Shown here: positions 45,465-56,745 of the stretch, in pieces | How the letters are laid out: each line of letters opens with the position of its first letter | Numbering within the stretch: position 1 is the first letter of the stretch | Assembly: GCF_964656455.1 (NCBI RefSeq) | Contig: NC_135725.1 | Span: 50,847,688 to 50,911,687, forward strand | From: Halichoerus grypus | Taxonomy: Eukaryota > Chordata > Mammalia > Carnivora > Phocidae | Length of the DNA: 64,000 nucleotides | Reading direction: 5' to 3' | The notes under the pieces: model-generated | The model's input: only the letters and a program-made list of their open reading frames with translations | The model's database searches: none | Told to the model about the DNA's origin: nothing | Made by a program: the position numbers and the translations under genes

Positions 45465-46535
45465 CTAAGGAAATAATCACCTTAAGTCTAAAAAATTTAA
45501 ATGCTCAGCCTTTGGCCTCTAGACTTTATTTCACTGCCCTTGGTTAACTTTGGTTAACTAGGTAATTATGAAAAAACAAGCCTCGCTGATGCCTAATATT
45601 TTTGCCACAGCCCCTCTGATCTGTGAAATTTTTGCCAACTGAAACATTAAAAAGAGAAATGCTGGCTTTATGGAGTTTGGTTATGGCAATGTTTTTAAAC
45701 TAAATTCTCAAAATTTTCCCAATGCAAAGCACGTGGACATGCTAGATAAAATATAACAAATATCCTTCTAATTGCACAACTGAACTTGCTAGAAAGTAAA
45801 GATAGTCTCCAGAGGCCAGAATTCAAAAGAGACATAGCAGTAAGAACAGCAAGCTGATGTTAAAGCCATGGATGCCCTAGGGGAGCTTGTCATTCTCAGT
45901 AACCAAGAAGTTTAGGTTTTAATGGCTGTGCCCCAAACAGTAGAAATGACCTTGAGCCCAAGCAAGCTGATGCGTGAGAAAAGAGCTTGCTTCTAAAGGG
46001 CAGGAACTGAGCAGCTATGCCTTCTTTCAGAGGTAGACCAGAAAATGTCCATGAGGAAAGGGGGTTGTTGACAAGAAAATGTGTCTATCTTAACTGCAAT
46101 CTGCTTAAAATATTCAAGTCTACCCCAAGAATTTGATATTTGAGAACTTCCCCAATGCAAGTTTGGCTTAAATATTTCTGGAAATCCCAACATTAAAAAG
46201 TAACATAGATTGGTCCTTGGTTGGCAGTATCTTTGGGGGCCAATGGAAGAACTAAATGAAAATGATTTCTGGAGGCCCCACCCTCATTTCGGGCTTCATT
46301 TATCCCACAGATAAATCTTCAGCACATATGAACTCACAATATAACAAACACATGAGGAAATAAGCCACCCCAAGAAGGATCAGCAAAAAAATAAAGCACA
46401 CAACTAAATTTCACAGAAATCTAGATTTAAAAATCGTCAGATACAGTATAACAACTACATGTATTTAAAGTGTATGGGTAAGCATAAGGTACCAAAATTG
46501 GCAAGAGGAAAAAATATTAAAAATGAAAACCAGGC
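45465..46535. other. Unassigned sequence
   Basis: No repeat or gene is recognised. Confidence 0.35.
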
Positions 46536-46539
46536 TAAT

Positions 46540-46985
46540 GTGGGAAAAATTAAGTATATATTTTAGCAATAACATTACAAGTGCAATTAAAATTGAATGA
46601 ATTTATATTAGATAGATTTAAACAGATAAATACTGATTGCAATATAGATAGAAGTTGCTCACACACTGTATTTCAGAGGGACAAGGAGGTGGAAAATATG
46701 AAAGAGACATGAAGGAAGAATAAGAAGGCCTAACATATATCTGAGTTAAGGAACAATAGAAAGCATAGTCAGAGAAAATACATCAGCCGATAATTTTCCA
46801 TAATTGATGAAACAGATCTGAAATTCCAGACTCAGCTAGCAAATTCCAAATTGAATTAATGCAAATAAATGCATGTAGACATATAAGAGTAGAACTGTAG
46901 AACATCAAAAACAAGGAAATTTCAAAAGCCACCAAAGAGATAGATAGCTTGTAAAATGACTCCTCAACACATTAAGACAGGTTTC
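46540..46985 (+). repeat. Ancient LINE-1/HAL1 ORF1-region fragment
   Basis: The words 'cagccgataattttccataa', 'ttgatgaaacagatctgaaa', 'ttccagactcagctagcaaa', 'tagaactgtagaacatcaaa' and 'caaaagccaccaaagagata' follow the order of the ORF1 3' region of old LINE-1 or HAL1 (gagaattttccaaaactgatgaaag, attcaagaagctc, aaactgctaaaaacc, aaagcaaccagagaa). All frames are interrupted. Confidence 0.6.
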
Positions 46986-46989
46986 TATA

Positions 46990-48110
46990 ATCTCCAAAGG
47001 TGTATATCAAGGTGTGCTTTTCTGAAGTGAGCTTGAGAAAACATGAACAATAAAATTCCTCAACTTACCATAAATGGGTTTTTGCATGTTTTACACTTTC
47101 TTGGGATCCTCACGAGTATATACTTGAGCGTCCGATGCCCTAATACTGTTCATTTGATCTTCCATATGGTAGAGTGGTAATACGCTGTATTTATGGATGA
47201 AAATTAATGCCCAAGTGTCTGCCTAACTACCAGAGCCATTCTCTGTTGAATTATCCTTGATGTTGATGCCAAGGAAGCTAGATCATTTGGAGGCATCCAA
47301 TTTATAAAGTGGGTTTAAAGGACAGCTGCACTACTCTTCTGGGTACCAGCAAATCTCCATCAACTTTCCTTTCTCCATTTCCCTGTCAGAAGGCTGGGAC
47401 GTCATCTCCCTACGCTCCACTAAACCATATCAGGAGGTACTCCTACAAAAATGTGCTTTTTCATTTACATTTTTTGTAAACACTTCCCAAATGGTAAAGT
47501 GAATGGTAGGTTTAAATCAGATAATTAATATAACACACCTAGTACAGAACCAAAAACACGGTAGCCACTAAATCCTCTTCTTCCATGAATTACTTCTTTT
47601 TCTTTCCTACACATAAAGTCAGGAAGAACCACTGTATAGCACCTGATTGATCAGATTCTTTTTATAGTCATTAGAAACCTTATTTAAATCTAAGACATTT
47701 TTACATTTTTGATCTTCCTCAAAATGAAAGAAAAACAAAAAAAGTCCTCAAAATATATCCTAAGAATGTGGAAGTAGTATGCCAAAATCTCTTCTACTGC
47801 TCTTCATAACAGTAAGTCTTGGGCTGGGGTGAGTGAGTTGTATTGCAAGGGTTCTGAGCCTTTAATTTTGCATATACCATTCCTAGGCTAGGACAGGCAA
47901 AATGACTGGGAAGGATGTGAGGACAGGAGGGGACCCTACCATAATTCTTGTAAGTTCACCTACTCTTCTGGGCATATGTTTTTGTCAAATAAAAATACAA
48001 CTCTAGCTTACAACTATATTCTGCTTTTCCCAAAGTATCTCAAAAGCAGAGAACATGAAATTTAATTACAATGCAAGTGGCAGAATAGAACCATCTCTTA
48101 ATTTTGTAAT
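46990..48110. other. Unassigned sequence; weak MIR trace
   Basis: No gene is recognised. A weak antisense MIR is possible at 47075-47260 ('tatttatggatgaaaattaa', 'tgcctaactaccagagccat'). Confidence 0.3.
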
Positions 48111-48114
48111 ATTA

Positions 48115-48185
48115 TGTATTATCTCCAAACCTCAGTTATGTCACTTGTAAAATGGGTATAATACCTGCCTTACAGTGGATTAACT
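48115..48185 (+). repeat. MIR fragment
   Basis: The words 'ctccaaacctcagttatgtc', 'acttgtaaaatgggtataat' and 'acctgccttacagtgg' are the central MIR core in sense. It ends where the LINE-2 begins. Confidence 0.7.
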
Positions 48186-48700
48186 CCCTTGGTTGAAACT
48201 TCCACTACTCTCAGGATAAGTGTCAAACTCATTAGTCCTGAATCTAGAACCTTGATGTTTTTCTCTCTGTGTTCTCATTCCCTCTGGATGCAACCAATGT
48301 CAGTCCCTTCCTCCTACTCTACATCTGGTCAAGCTGAAATATTTGTTTTTTTAGAATGAGCAAAGTTCACTTAGCATATACAGTTCCTTTTGCCTACAAA
48401 ATACTTCTTCCCTCACTCCATCACCTACATACTTCTTATTTATACTTTGTTCTTAATTTAGATGTCACCACTTCTTGCAACCCTCTCCTAACTCCTATCC
48501 ACCTCTACATTAAATATGCTTCCTGTGTACTACCTTTAAAACCCTGTATAAACTCATATAATTGACATTTTTGCAGGTTGGCTATATCATATTTGTCTAT
48601 ATTCCTCACTAGACTTTAAAATTCTATAAGACAGGAATGATTGTAACAAGATAACTCTAGCACCGATTTTTAGCAAGTAGTATTAATTTATTAATATCTG
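48186..48700 (+). repeat. LINE-2 ORF2 end and 3' UTR
   Basis: The words 'ctctcaggataagtgtcaaa', 'ctagaaccttgatgtttttc', 'gttccttttgcctacaaaat', 'atttagatgtcaccacttct', 'cctcactagactttaaaatt' and 'ctataagacaggaatgattg' follow the LINE-2 order (caggataaagtccaaactcc through actgtaagctccatgagggcaggg). The element runs more than 500 bases in sense. Confidence 0.75.
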
Positions 48701-48810
48701 TAGAATGAAGAATGTTTATGATGACTTTTATTAACGATGAATGTAACTGAAAATCAATAGCTAATGGTAACAGATTATAAGAATTTAACACTTACCCTGA
48801 ATGAGGTGTG

Positions 48811-49003
48811 GGTTTTTTTTTTTTTTAAGATTTTATTTATTTATTTGAAAGAGAGAGAGACACAGTGAGAGAGGGAACACAAGCAGGGGGAGAGGGAGAG
48901 GGAGAAGAAGGCTCCCTGCTCTGCAGGGGCTCGATCCCAGGACCCTGGGATCATGACCTGAGCCGAAGGCAGACGCTTAATGACTGAGGCACCCAGGCGC
49001 CCC
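48811..49003 (-). mobile_element. Can-SINE copy 9
   Basis: An antisense SINE of the 'cccaggaccctgggatcatg' subtype ends TGAGGCACCCAGGCGCCCC. An 11-base target duplication, AATGAGGTGTG, lies at 48800-48810 and 49004-49014. It is shorter than the other copies in the middle: the 'ctgctctgcaggggctcgat' part lacks about ten bases. Confidence 0.92.
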
Positions 49004-49044
49004 AATGAGGTGTGTTTTAAAGATAGTCCATGCATCCTCTCTAT

Positions 49045-49205
49045 AAGGCAGTTAGTATTATTATTATTCCCATTTTATGGATGATAGCACTGAGGCCCAG
49101 AGAAGTATAGAATTGCATAAAATATATAGCTAGTTAGCGGTGAAGCAAAGATTTGAATCTAGATCTCTCTGTCCACAGAATCCAAATTTTTACAATACCT
49201 GCACC
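49045..49205 (-). repeat. MIR, antisense
   Basis: The words 'ttattattcccattttatgg', 'gcactgaggcccagagaagt' and 'gatttgaatctagatctctc' follow the antisense MIR. Confidence 0.8.
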
Positions 49206-49209
49206 ATAG

Positions 49210-50395
49210 GAGGTATCCAATAAATACTGGTTTTCTTTCCACTCTTTCTTCTCCAACCATTTTTCTTTAACTCCCTTCCTTCTTAGGCAGTTCAAAGATT
49301 GCGTGCTTGAAAAATCAAGTGCAGAGCAATTCTTACCAATCCCCCCCACAAAAGCCTCTTTTATGTGGATGAACAAAAGTAATGCAGATTATTCAACTTG
49401 ACACTGGTCAGTGGTACAAACTTCCTGTTGCATGGCTGAAGCCCCGTTATTTATGAGACTGAAGAGAATTCCGATGTATTTTGTTGTGAATCATGTAACA
49501 GGTAAACTCACAGGAAAAATAAAAACCTTCATGGTTTTTTATTTATTTGTTTTAATCAAAAGACTAACAAAAAAGCAAAGCAAATACTGAAATACTAAAT
49601 GGGGATGAATGTCATTTTTTTGTCTTTGCTTGTAGAAATAAAATCAAAGATCTATGAGGTCTTTTTGAGTAGACCACCTTCAGAATTCAGCTCATGCTTT
49701 GAGCCAGGCTCTTGCTAATGACTGAGAAACACAGTGGAATTCCAAACTCTAGATTACTTTGAAGGTGGCACAGACTGTCACCCATGCCCAGGGACCCAAG
49801 AAGAGTTTTCCTGGAACCTCAGAAAGCACTAGGAAGCTGAAAAAGCCCAGTAATTGCTCCACACACTGGACCACACCACCTCATTATCCTCTGATGCTTA
49901 CTGAAGTTACATATGCAATAGGAACTGGTTGGAGGATAAATCACATTGTCCTTGGAGAGGTCATACATATGTATTAACTGAGACTTTAAAAAAGACTTTG
50001 ATAATAGCAAACCACCAGGTTGAATTGTAGATGAATTCGTGCATAGAAAGAATTCAGTCTTTTTTATCATCATTCACAAGAAAAGATTAAAATTAGAGCA
50101 AAGGTAAGTAATCGCAGCAGTTAATTATTTTGTCTTCACTAAAATATGTTATTTTCTTCATTTACAACACATTTATGTTCCACGATAATGTAATATTTAA
50201 AAGGTTGTATAAAAGGAACTATACACAAATAAATAAAAGCTATAACTATTATCTTTTATAAGATAGTCATGTTTATACATGACTATTAATTAAAAAACCC
50301 AAACTAATGCAACTAAACAAAAGCTTTGCATCCAAATTACAAAGGAAAAGAGTGTGAGCAACAAGTTTAAGGTGGAAAGAATAGGAAAAGAAAAT
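49210..50395. other. Unassigned sequence
   Basis: No repeat or gene is recognised. The frames at 49759-49977 and 49819-50073 overlap on opposite strands and have no recognisable domain. Confidence 0.35.
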
Positions 50396-50399
50396 GAAT

Positions 50400-50515
50400 T
50401 TGAGCTCCCTGAGAGCAGGGATTGCATTTTCTTCATATTTATTCTAAGTTCAGCAAGGCACATAGTAGATGTTCAATAAATGCTGATTGTACTGAACTAT
50501 TTGTTGAACAAAACT
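50400..50515 (+). repeat. LINE-2 3' end
   Basis: The words 'gagctccctgagagcaggga', 'tttcttcatatttattctaa', 'agcaaggcacatagtagatg' and 'ttcaataaatgctgattgta' are the LINE-2 3' end in sense. Confidence 0.75.
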
Positions 50516-50577
50516 GGAAATCACAGAAGGAAAGGAAGATAGGGAACCCCACAAGGCACTATAGATCCTTTCTATGA

Positions 50578-50785
50578 GGGGTCTACAGATCATTCTTCCC
50601 AATTTCTTTGGTAAGTAAAGTTTTATTAGAACATAGTCATATATAGTTATGTATGGTCTATGCCAGTTTTTATACTACCCTGTGGCCTCAAGTCTAAAAT
50701 ACTTATTATCCAGTTCTTTACTACCTGGTCCTTTATAGTAAAATACTGTCTGGCCCTTTACAGAATCAATTCCTGCCCTATAAAA
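50578..50785. mobile_element. hAT-type DNA transposon fragment
   Basis: The words 'gtaaagttttattagaacat', 'atgtatggtctatgccagtt' and 'actgtctggccctttacaga' match a common mammalian non-autonomous hAT element (aagttttattggaacacagcc, ttgtctatggctgctttc, tatctggccctttacagaaa). The terminal repeats are not both visible. Confidence 0.6.
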
Positions 50786-50795
50786 TTAACGTATA

Positions 50796-51242
50796 CGGGT
50801 ATACCTCAGAGATATTGCAGGTTTGTGTCAGACCACTGCGACAAAGCAAGTATTGCAATAAAGTGAGCAAATGAATTTTTTGGTTTCCCAATGCAAATGA
50901 AAGTTATGTTTATACTGCAGTCTATTAAAAGTATAATAGCATTATTTCTAAAAGGAAGTGTATATACCTTAATTAAAAAATACTTTTTTGCTAAAAAATG
51001 CTAACCATCATCTGAGCTTTCAGTGAGAAGTAATCACCATAACAAATATAATAATGAAAAAGTTTGAAATATTGTGAGAATTGCTGAAATGTGACAAAGT
51101 GAGCCAATGCTACTGGGAAAATGGCACCTATAGCCTTGCTTGATGGAGGGTTGCCACAAACCTTCCATTTGTGTAAAAAAAAAAACAATGCAGTATCTCT
51201 AAAGGATTATAAAGTGAAAAGCAATAAAATGGGGCATGTCTG
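50796..51242. mobile_element. Tigger1-type non-autonomous DNA transposon
   Basis: The left end CGGGTATACCTCAGAGATAT and the complement of the right end (CAGACATGCCCCATTTTATT) are the Tigger1-class terminal repeats (CAGGCATACCTCGGAGATAT and CAGGCATACCTCGTTTTATT). TA flanks both ends (50794-50795, 51243-51244). The interior shows 'agaccactgcgacaaagcaa' and 'tttgtgtaaaaaaa'. It is 447 bases long and encodes no transposase. Confidence 0.88.
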
Positions 51243-51431
51243 TACTGTGAAATTAAGAGAAAAGCCACGACCTTTCATGTATAAACCTGGCCAGCATCAC
51301 CAGTTTCAGCCTGGTTTATAATATAGAACTCATGTATCTTTAGATAGTAGGCATCGGAAAGGGTGTGTGGGGGGGTGTCAGATGTGAATGAAAAAACTAA
51401 TGAAAAGTAGAAAATAATCACATTAAAAAAA

Positions 51432-51655
51432 AAAAACTCTGGACTCACAGAGTTCAGAGTTTGAATCCAAGCTGTAGTGTTTGTGAGCTGTGAGATTTGG
51501 GGCAAATTACTTAACTTCTAAGTATCCACTTTCTCTTCCAGAAAATAGGAGTAGAAATGTTCATTTCATAGCACTATCAGGAGGATTAAATGAAATAACA
51601 TATTTAGAGTGCCTGGTTGGTAATGTGTTCAGTAAATATGCTTTATTGTTTCATA
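51432..51655 (+). repeat. MIR, nearly full length
   Basis: The sequence runs in sense through 'ctctggactcacagagttca', 'gagtttgaatccaagctgta', 'gagctgtgagatttggggca', 'aattacttaacttctaagta', 'tcaggaggattaaatgaaat' and 'agagtgcctggttggtaatg' to 'tcagtaaatatgctttattg', the complete MIR order. Confidence 0.85.
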
Positions 51656-51692
51656 AGACCAACCAGTTAATTATTCTCCAATGGCACTAAAA

Positions 51693-51853
51693 AAGCATGT
51701 GTGTGTATATAGAGATGTATATATGTATGCATGTGTGTGTATGCATGTATGTGCATATATGAATGTGTGTCTGTGGGGTGTATTATTTCCCTTTCCATGT
51801 TTGCTCCTAACCTTCTGCAATCCTCAATAACAATAACAACAACAACAACAACA
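51693..51853. repeat. TG/TATG-rich and (CAA)n simple repeats
   Basis: An imperfect TG, TATG and CATG tract at 51693-51780 is followed about 40 bases later by a CAATAA/CAACAA run at 51822-51853. Confidence 0.85.
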
Positions 51854-51894
51854 TAAGGTTATGAAACTGGAGTTCAGGTACTTTGTTACAAAGG

Positions 51895-52072
51895 TCCTTG
51901 TATTTAAAGTTAACAAAACTAGTGTAGTTCCAATAAAAAAACATCAAATATCAAAAGAAGAATTGGGATGGGAGGCTTTCTCTATAAAACATAATAAAAT
52001 CACTAAAATTAGAACAGTATGATATTGCTATAAGAATAGACAAATGGCTTAATGGAAGACAAGCAAGTCCAG

Positions 52073-52104
<32 letters not shown>

Positions 52105-52745
52105 TCAGATCAATACGGAAAACTGACATTAAGTAAATGGATTGCCAACAATTGATTGGCCATTTGGAGAAAAAAGGAAGTTATATCCCAAACTCATTAC
52201 ATACATAAAAGTAAGTTCCATATGGATTAAAGAGTTATTATTTTAATAATGAAAGTAACAAAAAGCATTAGAAGAAAATACAATGTATCTTTATATGAGA
52301 CTATGGAAGACCTTCCTAGGTAAGTCATATCTTCCAGAACAATAGGAGAAAAAGATTACAGGTTTGTTTCATAAAAACTGAAGAGATAAGATATATAATG
52401 GAAGAAACCTGCTGCAATATGTATGGCACACAAAAGTTAAAGTCAAGTATATATTTAAAAACTCTTACATAATAATGTGTAAATAAAACAAAAAGAGCAA
52501 AAATAGGTAAGAGTAAGAGCAAGTAATTTATAGAACTACAGATGGCCAACACAGACAAAAAGTTACTCCCTTATCAGGACTCCAAAATTAGAACAATTTT
52601 AAAAATTACATGCTTCCCATGAGTTAGCATATTAAATTTTTTTTTTTAGTTTCTAAGTTAAAAAATATCCAGTGTGGGTCAAGATGTAGAAAAAAAGGAC
52701 TTGTTTATAGTAATTACACTAACAAATAATACTTCCAAAGTGATT
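51895..52745 (+). mobile_element. Ancient LINE-1 ORF2 3' part
   Basis: The words 'agattgccaacaattgattg' region, 'tttggagaaaaaaggaagtt', 'catatggattaaagagttat', 'tatgagactatggaagacct', 'ttcataaaaactgaagagat', 'tgctgcaatatgtatggcac', 'ctcttacataataatgtgta' and 'ccagtgtgggtcaagatgta' follow the ORF2 C-terminal region of an old LINE-1 in sense, but no frame stays open. A (TG)n tract at 52076-52102 lies inside it. Confidence 0.65.
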
Positions 52746-52761
52746 GTTATATACCAATGTT

Positions 52762-52980
52762 TTGTGTGTGTGTGTGTGTGTGTGCGTGTGTGCGCGTGTG
52801 TGTGTGTGCGTGTGTGTGTGTGTGTGAGAATATGCATATATTTACATATATAAATACATAAAAATATAAAAATATATAAAAACACACACATAACATTACC
52901 TGGTACATGATAATCACTTTGAAAGTACTGTATAAATATATAAATATGTTTATATTTATATATAAATGGCCATGTATATA
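52762..52980. repeat. (TG)n microsatellite followed by AT-rich tract
   Basis: About 33 TG/CG-interrupted dinucleotide units run from 52762 to 52828 (TGTGTGTGCGTGTGTGCGCG is typical). An AT-rich tract of ATATAA words follows to about 52980. The alternating purine-pyrimidine run with CG steps is a Z-DNA-type sequence. Confidence 0.92.
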
Positions 52981-52984
52981 TATT

Positions 52985-53093
52985 CTTAACAGCCTTATAA
53001 GTATTCTTTTCTAGCCTCATTTTACACATGATAAAATCAAGTCACAGAGGGGTTAAATAACTTCCCAAGATCTCATACCTACCAAATAGCCTT
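52985..53093 (-). repeat. MIR, antisense, truncated
   Basis: The words 'cctcattttacacatgataa', 'aatcaagtcacagaggggtt', 'aaataacttcccaagatctc' are the antisense MIR; it stops at 'accaaatag', where LINE-1 sequence begins. Confidence 0.75.
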
Positions 53094-53095
53094 TT

Positions 53096-54075
53096 ACATT
53101 TCTACTAATGCATGCCGAGTCCCAATTTTTCCACAGCTTTACCAACACTTTTTTTTTTTATGATAGCCATCCTAAGGGGTATGAGGTAACACCTCATTGT
53201 GGTTTTGATTTATATTTCCCTGATAACTCATGATTTTGAACTCCTTTCCATATACTTACTGAGCATTTGTATGTTTTCTTTGGAGAACCATCTATTCAAG
53301 TCCTTAGACCATTTTTAATCAAATTTTTATTTCATTTTGTTTTGGTTTTTGCTACTGAGTTGTAGGAATTCCTTGTATTATCTTGGATATTAACCCCTTA
53401 TAAGGGGTCTTATCAGATATATGCTTTGCAAATATTTTCTTCCATTCCATAGGTTGCTTTTTTACTTTGCAGATTATTTCCTTTGCTGTGCAAAGGCTGT
53501 TTGATTTGATGTAGTCCTACTTTTCTACTTGGCTTTTGCTTTTGCTTTCATATCCATGAGATTTTTGTCAAAACCAATGTCATGAAGTTTTTTCCCTGTG
53601 TTTTCTTTTAGGGTTTTAAAAATTTGAGGTCTTAGGTTTCAGTTTTTAATCGATTTTGAGTTAATTTTTATCTACGGTGTAAGATAGGGTTCCAACAATT
53701 CCATTCTTTTGCATTTGGATAACCAGTTTTCCCTATACCATTTGTTGAAGAGATTGCTCTTTTCCCATGTGTATTTTTAGCAGCCTTATCAAAGATCAGT
53801 TGACTGTATGTGCATGAATTTATTTCTGGGCTTTCTATTCTATTCCATTGACCTACTTGCCTGTCTTTATGCCCGTTACATGCTATTTTAATTACTGTAC
53901 CTTTGTAACATTTAGAAATCAGGAAATATAATGCCTCTAGATTTGTTCTTTTATCTCAAGATCACTTTGGCTATTTGGGGTGTTTTGTGATTCTAAATGA
54001 ATTTTATATTTTTTTCTATTTCTGTAAAATATACCATTGGGATTTTATAAAATATGCCATTTTAGCAGCAACAAC
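53096..54075 (-). mobile_element. LINE-1 ORF2 segment, inverted part of a LINE-1
   Basis: From 'acatttctactaatgcatgc' the sequence follows LINE-1 ORF2 in antisense: 'aggggtatgaggtaacacct', 'gagttgtaggaattccttgt', 'gcttttgcttttgctttcat', 'tgtaagatagggttccaaca', 'ttctattctattccattgac', 'caagatcactttggctattt'. In element coordinates it ends a few hundred bases before the 3' part that follows at 54110 in the opposite orientation. This is the arrangement expected for a 5'-inverted LINE-1. Confidence 0.8.
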
Positions 54076-54109
54076 GTTAAATCTGTAAATTAATTGGGGT
54101 AGTATATGT

Positions 54110-54649
54110 ACACAATTGGATATTGATAAGTCTTAAAAAAAGAAATTATACCATTTACAATAACATGGATGGAGCTGGAAGACAGTATGCTAAGTGAAAT
54201 AAACCAGTCACAGAAGGATAAATACTGCTCGATTCCTCTTATATGAGGCATCTCAAAGTCAAACTTACAGAAACAAACAACAAAATGCTGGTTGCCAGGG
54301 TGTGGAGGAGGAGGATAGGGAGAGTAGCTGTTCAATGGATTTAAGTTAAAATTATACAAAATGAGTAAGTTCTAGAGTGCCTGTAGTTAAAATAATGTAT
54401 TAAGCATTAAAAATTTAAGAGGGGAGAGATCATGACAAGTGTTCTTACCACCAAACAAACAAAAACAAACCAAAAGGGACCTGTGCAAACTTTTGGAGTT
54501 GATGGATATGTTTATTACCTTGATTGTGGTGATAGTAACACTGGTGTAGTCTATGTCCAAACTCATCAAATTGTATACATTACTTATATGCAGTTTTTGC
54601 AAGCCAGTTATACCTCAATACAGCTGACCAAAAAAAAAAAAAAAAAAAA
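54110..54649 (+). mobile_element. LINE-1 ORF2 end, 3' UTR and A-tail
   Basis: Sense words are 'aataacatggatggagctgg', 'tatgctaagtgaaataaacc', 'gaggcatctcaaagtcaaac', 'atgctggttgccagggtgtg', 'gatatgtttattaccttgat' and 'cagttatacctcaatacagc', then an A-run of about 20 (54630-54649). It is the 3' end of an L1MA-like LINE-1 and joins the inverted segment on its left after a short unaligned stretch. Confidence 0.85.
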
Positions 54650-54659
54650 GTATATGTGT

Positions 54660-54835
54660 ACACATATAAAATCATAGGAAAAATAGTTAGAAAATGAAAC
54701 ATGAAATTAATAATTACAAATACCTCTGGAGAAGAGTGGGATTATAGGAGAGAGAAGAAAGGAAGTTTCCACATTTTCCATTATACACTTCTTTTGTATT
54801 AACTCTGTTACAAATAAAATATATTCATAAATAAA
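54660..54835 (+). repeat. Older LINE-1 3' UTR fragment
   Basis: The words 'tacctctggagaagagtggg', 'ttttccattatacacttctt' and 'ttgtattaactctgttacaa' resemble the 3' end of an old LINE-1. It could be the continuation of the LINE-1 at 51.9-52.7 kb. Confidence 0.45.
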
Positions 54836-54839
54836 CTAT

Positions 54840-55910
54840 GATACTTAAAAATATATTTAAAGACATTTACTCTATCATTTCATTGAGATCCTTCTTTAGA
54901 AATGAAGCAAGATAGATAATTCAGTGGAATGATCTTTTGTTTGCACAGAATAGTTGAAAAATTTAGAGACTATAACACCACATAATTTACAAAGGCCTAA
55001 TTTTGGAGTTTGAGATTAAGTTCAAGGAGAAAATACTCATTGGCATTTTAATTCAGATACCTCATATAACACATTAAACAATTTAGGTAATTCCTGCAAA
55101 GTACTTGAAGACTGAAGTAGCATTTCCCAAAATGTGTTTTCTCTATTTAAACTAAATTAAACCCCAACATCTTTTTATTGAACTGGTCAAAATAATGCCT
55201 ACATTGTCTTTACTGGACTTTGATTAGCTCCCATTTGATTTTTATTTCTGCCTGTAAGAAGCATGATAGTTCCTTCTGTTTATACTCTGAGTCTTATTCC
55301 ACAGCCTGCTAGAACAGAAAGAAATGTTAATCACTTCTTCCAAGCCCCAAAATAGAACAGCTAACCTACAGGAACTGCTCTTTACCTCTAAACAACAAAT
55401 TAATTCTCTCAGATCTTTTCTCCTAAGACACATACCTTAACATTGCACCTCACTGAACTCTTCGTGGTTTTACAAAAAAATTATTGAACTCATGAACCAA
55501 ATGGAGCTGCAGGAGTAAGAAAGTAACTAGTTACCTGTGTTCTCAAAGCACTCATCCTTGATCTGCTTCTGAGCCTGTGTTCTGATGCACAGGTTCCATT
55601 TTCTTTAATGATCAAAACAGAAAAAAAAACTTGCTCTCAGCTCTTCTCCCACTGACACTCCAAAGTAAGTTTATTTTGCTTGGTATAAAATATCTTGCAC
55701 AGAGAGCTGTACTCCTCAATTAAACTCATCTTTAAGGTCTCTCAAAAACAACTCCTTGGCTCAGGTGAAGAAAGAACCCACAGCCAGTGCTCTTTGAACT
55801 AGCATCTTGACTCTCACAGTGAACGTCCATAACAAAACAGCTTGTGAAGTCAAATAAACATATGTCTGGTTCCTCAGCTTACAAAAGGGAGCATAGCATG
55901 ATCAGGGAGT
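54840..55910. other. Unassigned sequence
   Basis: No repeat or gene is recognised. Confidence 0.35.
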
Positions 55911-55916
55911 TAGTTA

Positions 55917-56045
55917 GATGACAGGTGCTAGAGTCAGGCTGCCTGGGTTTAAATTCTGGTTTTCTTGTTTTCTACCTGTTTGATCTTAGGCAGGTACCTA
56001 AATGATCCTTTCTCAACTGTAATATTAGGATTAAAAAACTAGTAC
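55917..56045 (+). repeat. MIR, left half, split by LINE-1
   Basis: The words 'ctagagtcaggctgcctggg', 'tttaaattctggttttcttg', 'gatcttaggcaggtacctaa' and 'ctcaactgtaatattaggat' are the first half of a MIR in sense. The MIR continues only after the 5.4-kb LINE-1 insertion. Confidence 0.85.
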
Positions 56046-56745
56046 TGAGAGACAGAGTTAAGATGGTGAAGGAGTAGGGGGACCCTAACCTTGCCCCATC
56101 CCTCGAACACAACTAGATAATTGTCAAATCATTCTGAACACCCAAGAAATCGGTCTGAGGTCTGAGAGAACAAAACTGTAAGTCTACAAGTAGAAAAGCA
56201 ACCACCTTCTGGAAGGTAGGAGGTGGGAGGAGTTTATTTGGGGGAGGTATAACTGTGGATACTGCGGGAGGGAGGGAGCCCTGCTTACAGAGACTACTGC
56301 AAAGTATTATAAGCAGTGGAGCACAAAATCTGAAATTTTAGAAATTCATTACCACTGGGGTCATGCCTAGCTTAAAGGTGCTCAGGTGGGAAAGCAGGGC
56401 AGAGACCCAGGAGCAGACAGCACAGTCTAGGGATCCCTTGGGTCACAAGAAGAAAGGGTGATGTGAACATGCTGCACTCTTCCTGGCATAGGAGCAGGGA
56501 CTCCACATGAGGGCAAGCCTGGGTGCCACCTTGCCATGAACTCTGAACCACTGCACAGTCATGCGACCGTTTTCCTGGCACAGGCCAGCAAACAGCAAAA
56601 GAGAGGTGAGACCCTCCCCAGGAGGATTGGAAAAGGTCCGTCCCATGAGAATCCCTAAAATTTGGACTTTTGAAACCTAGTCTTGCACCTGTGATAAAAC
56701 AGCTGGGACACAGGAGGGTGAAGGCAGGATCTGATGGAAGCCAGG
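56046..56745 (+). promoter_or_regulatory. LINE-1 5' UTR (promoter region remnant)
   Basis: The start 'gagagacagagttaagatgg' with 'tgaaggagtagggggaccct' and the words 'cattctgaacacccaagaaa', 'tctacaagtagaaaagcaac' and 'caccttctggaaggtaggag' follow the 5' UTR of carnivore LINE-1. The 5' end is complete and abuts the target duplication, so reverse transcription ran to the true start. The UTR is GC-richer than the window and breaks off at about 56745. Confidence 0.75.

Noticed and set aside
52679..53029. 116-codon minus-strand frame with histidine-threonine repeats
   Set aside because: It is the translation of the TG microsatellite and the AT-rich run beside it.
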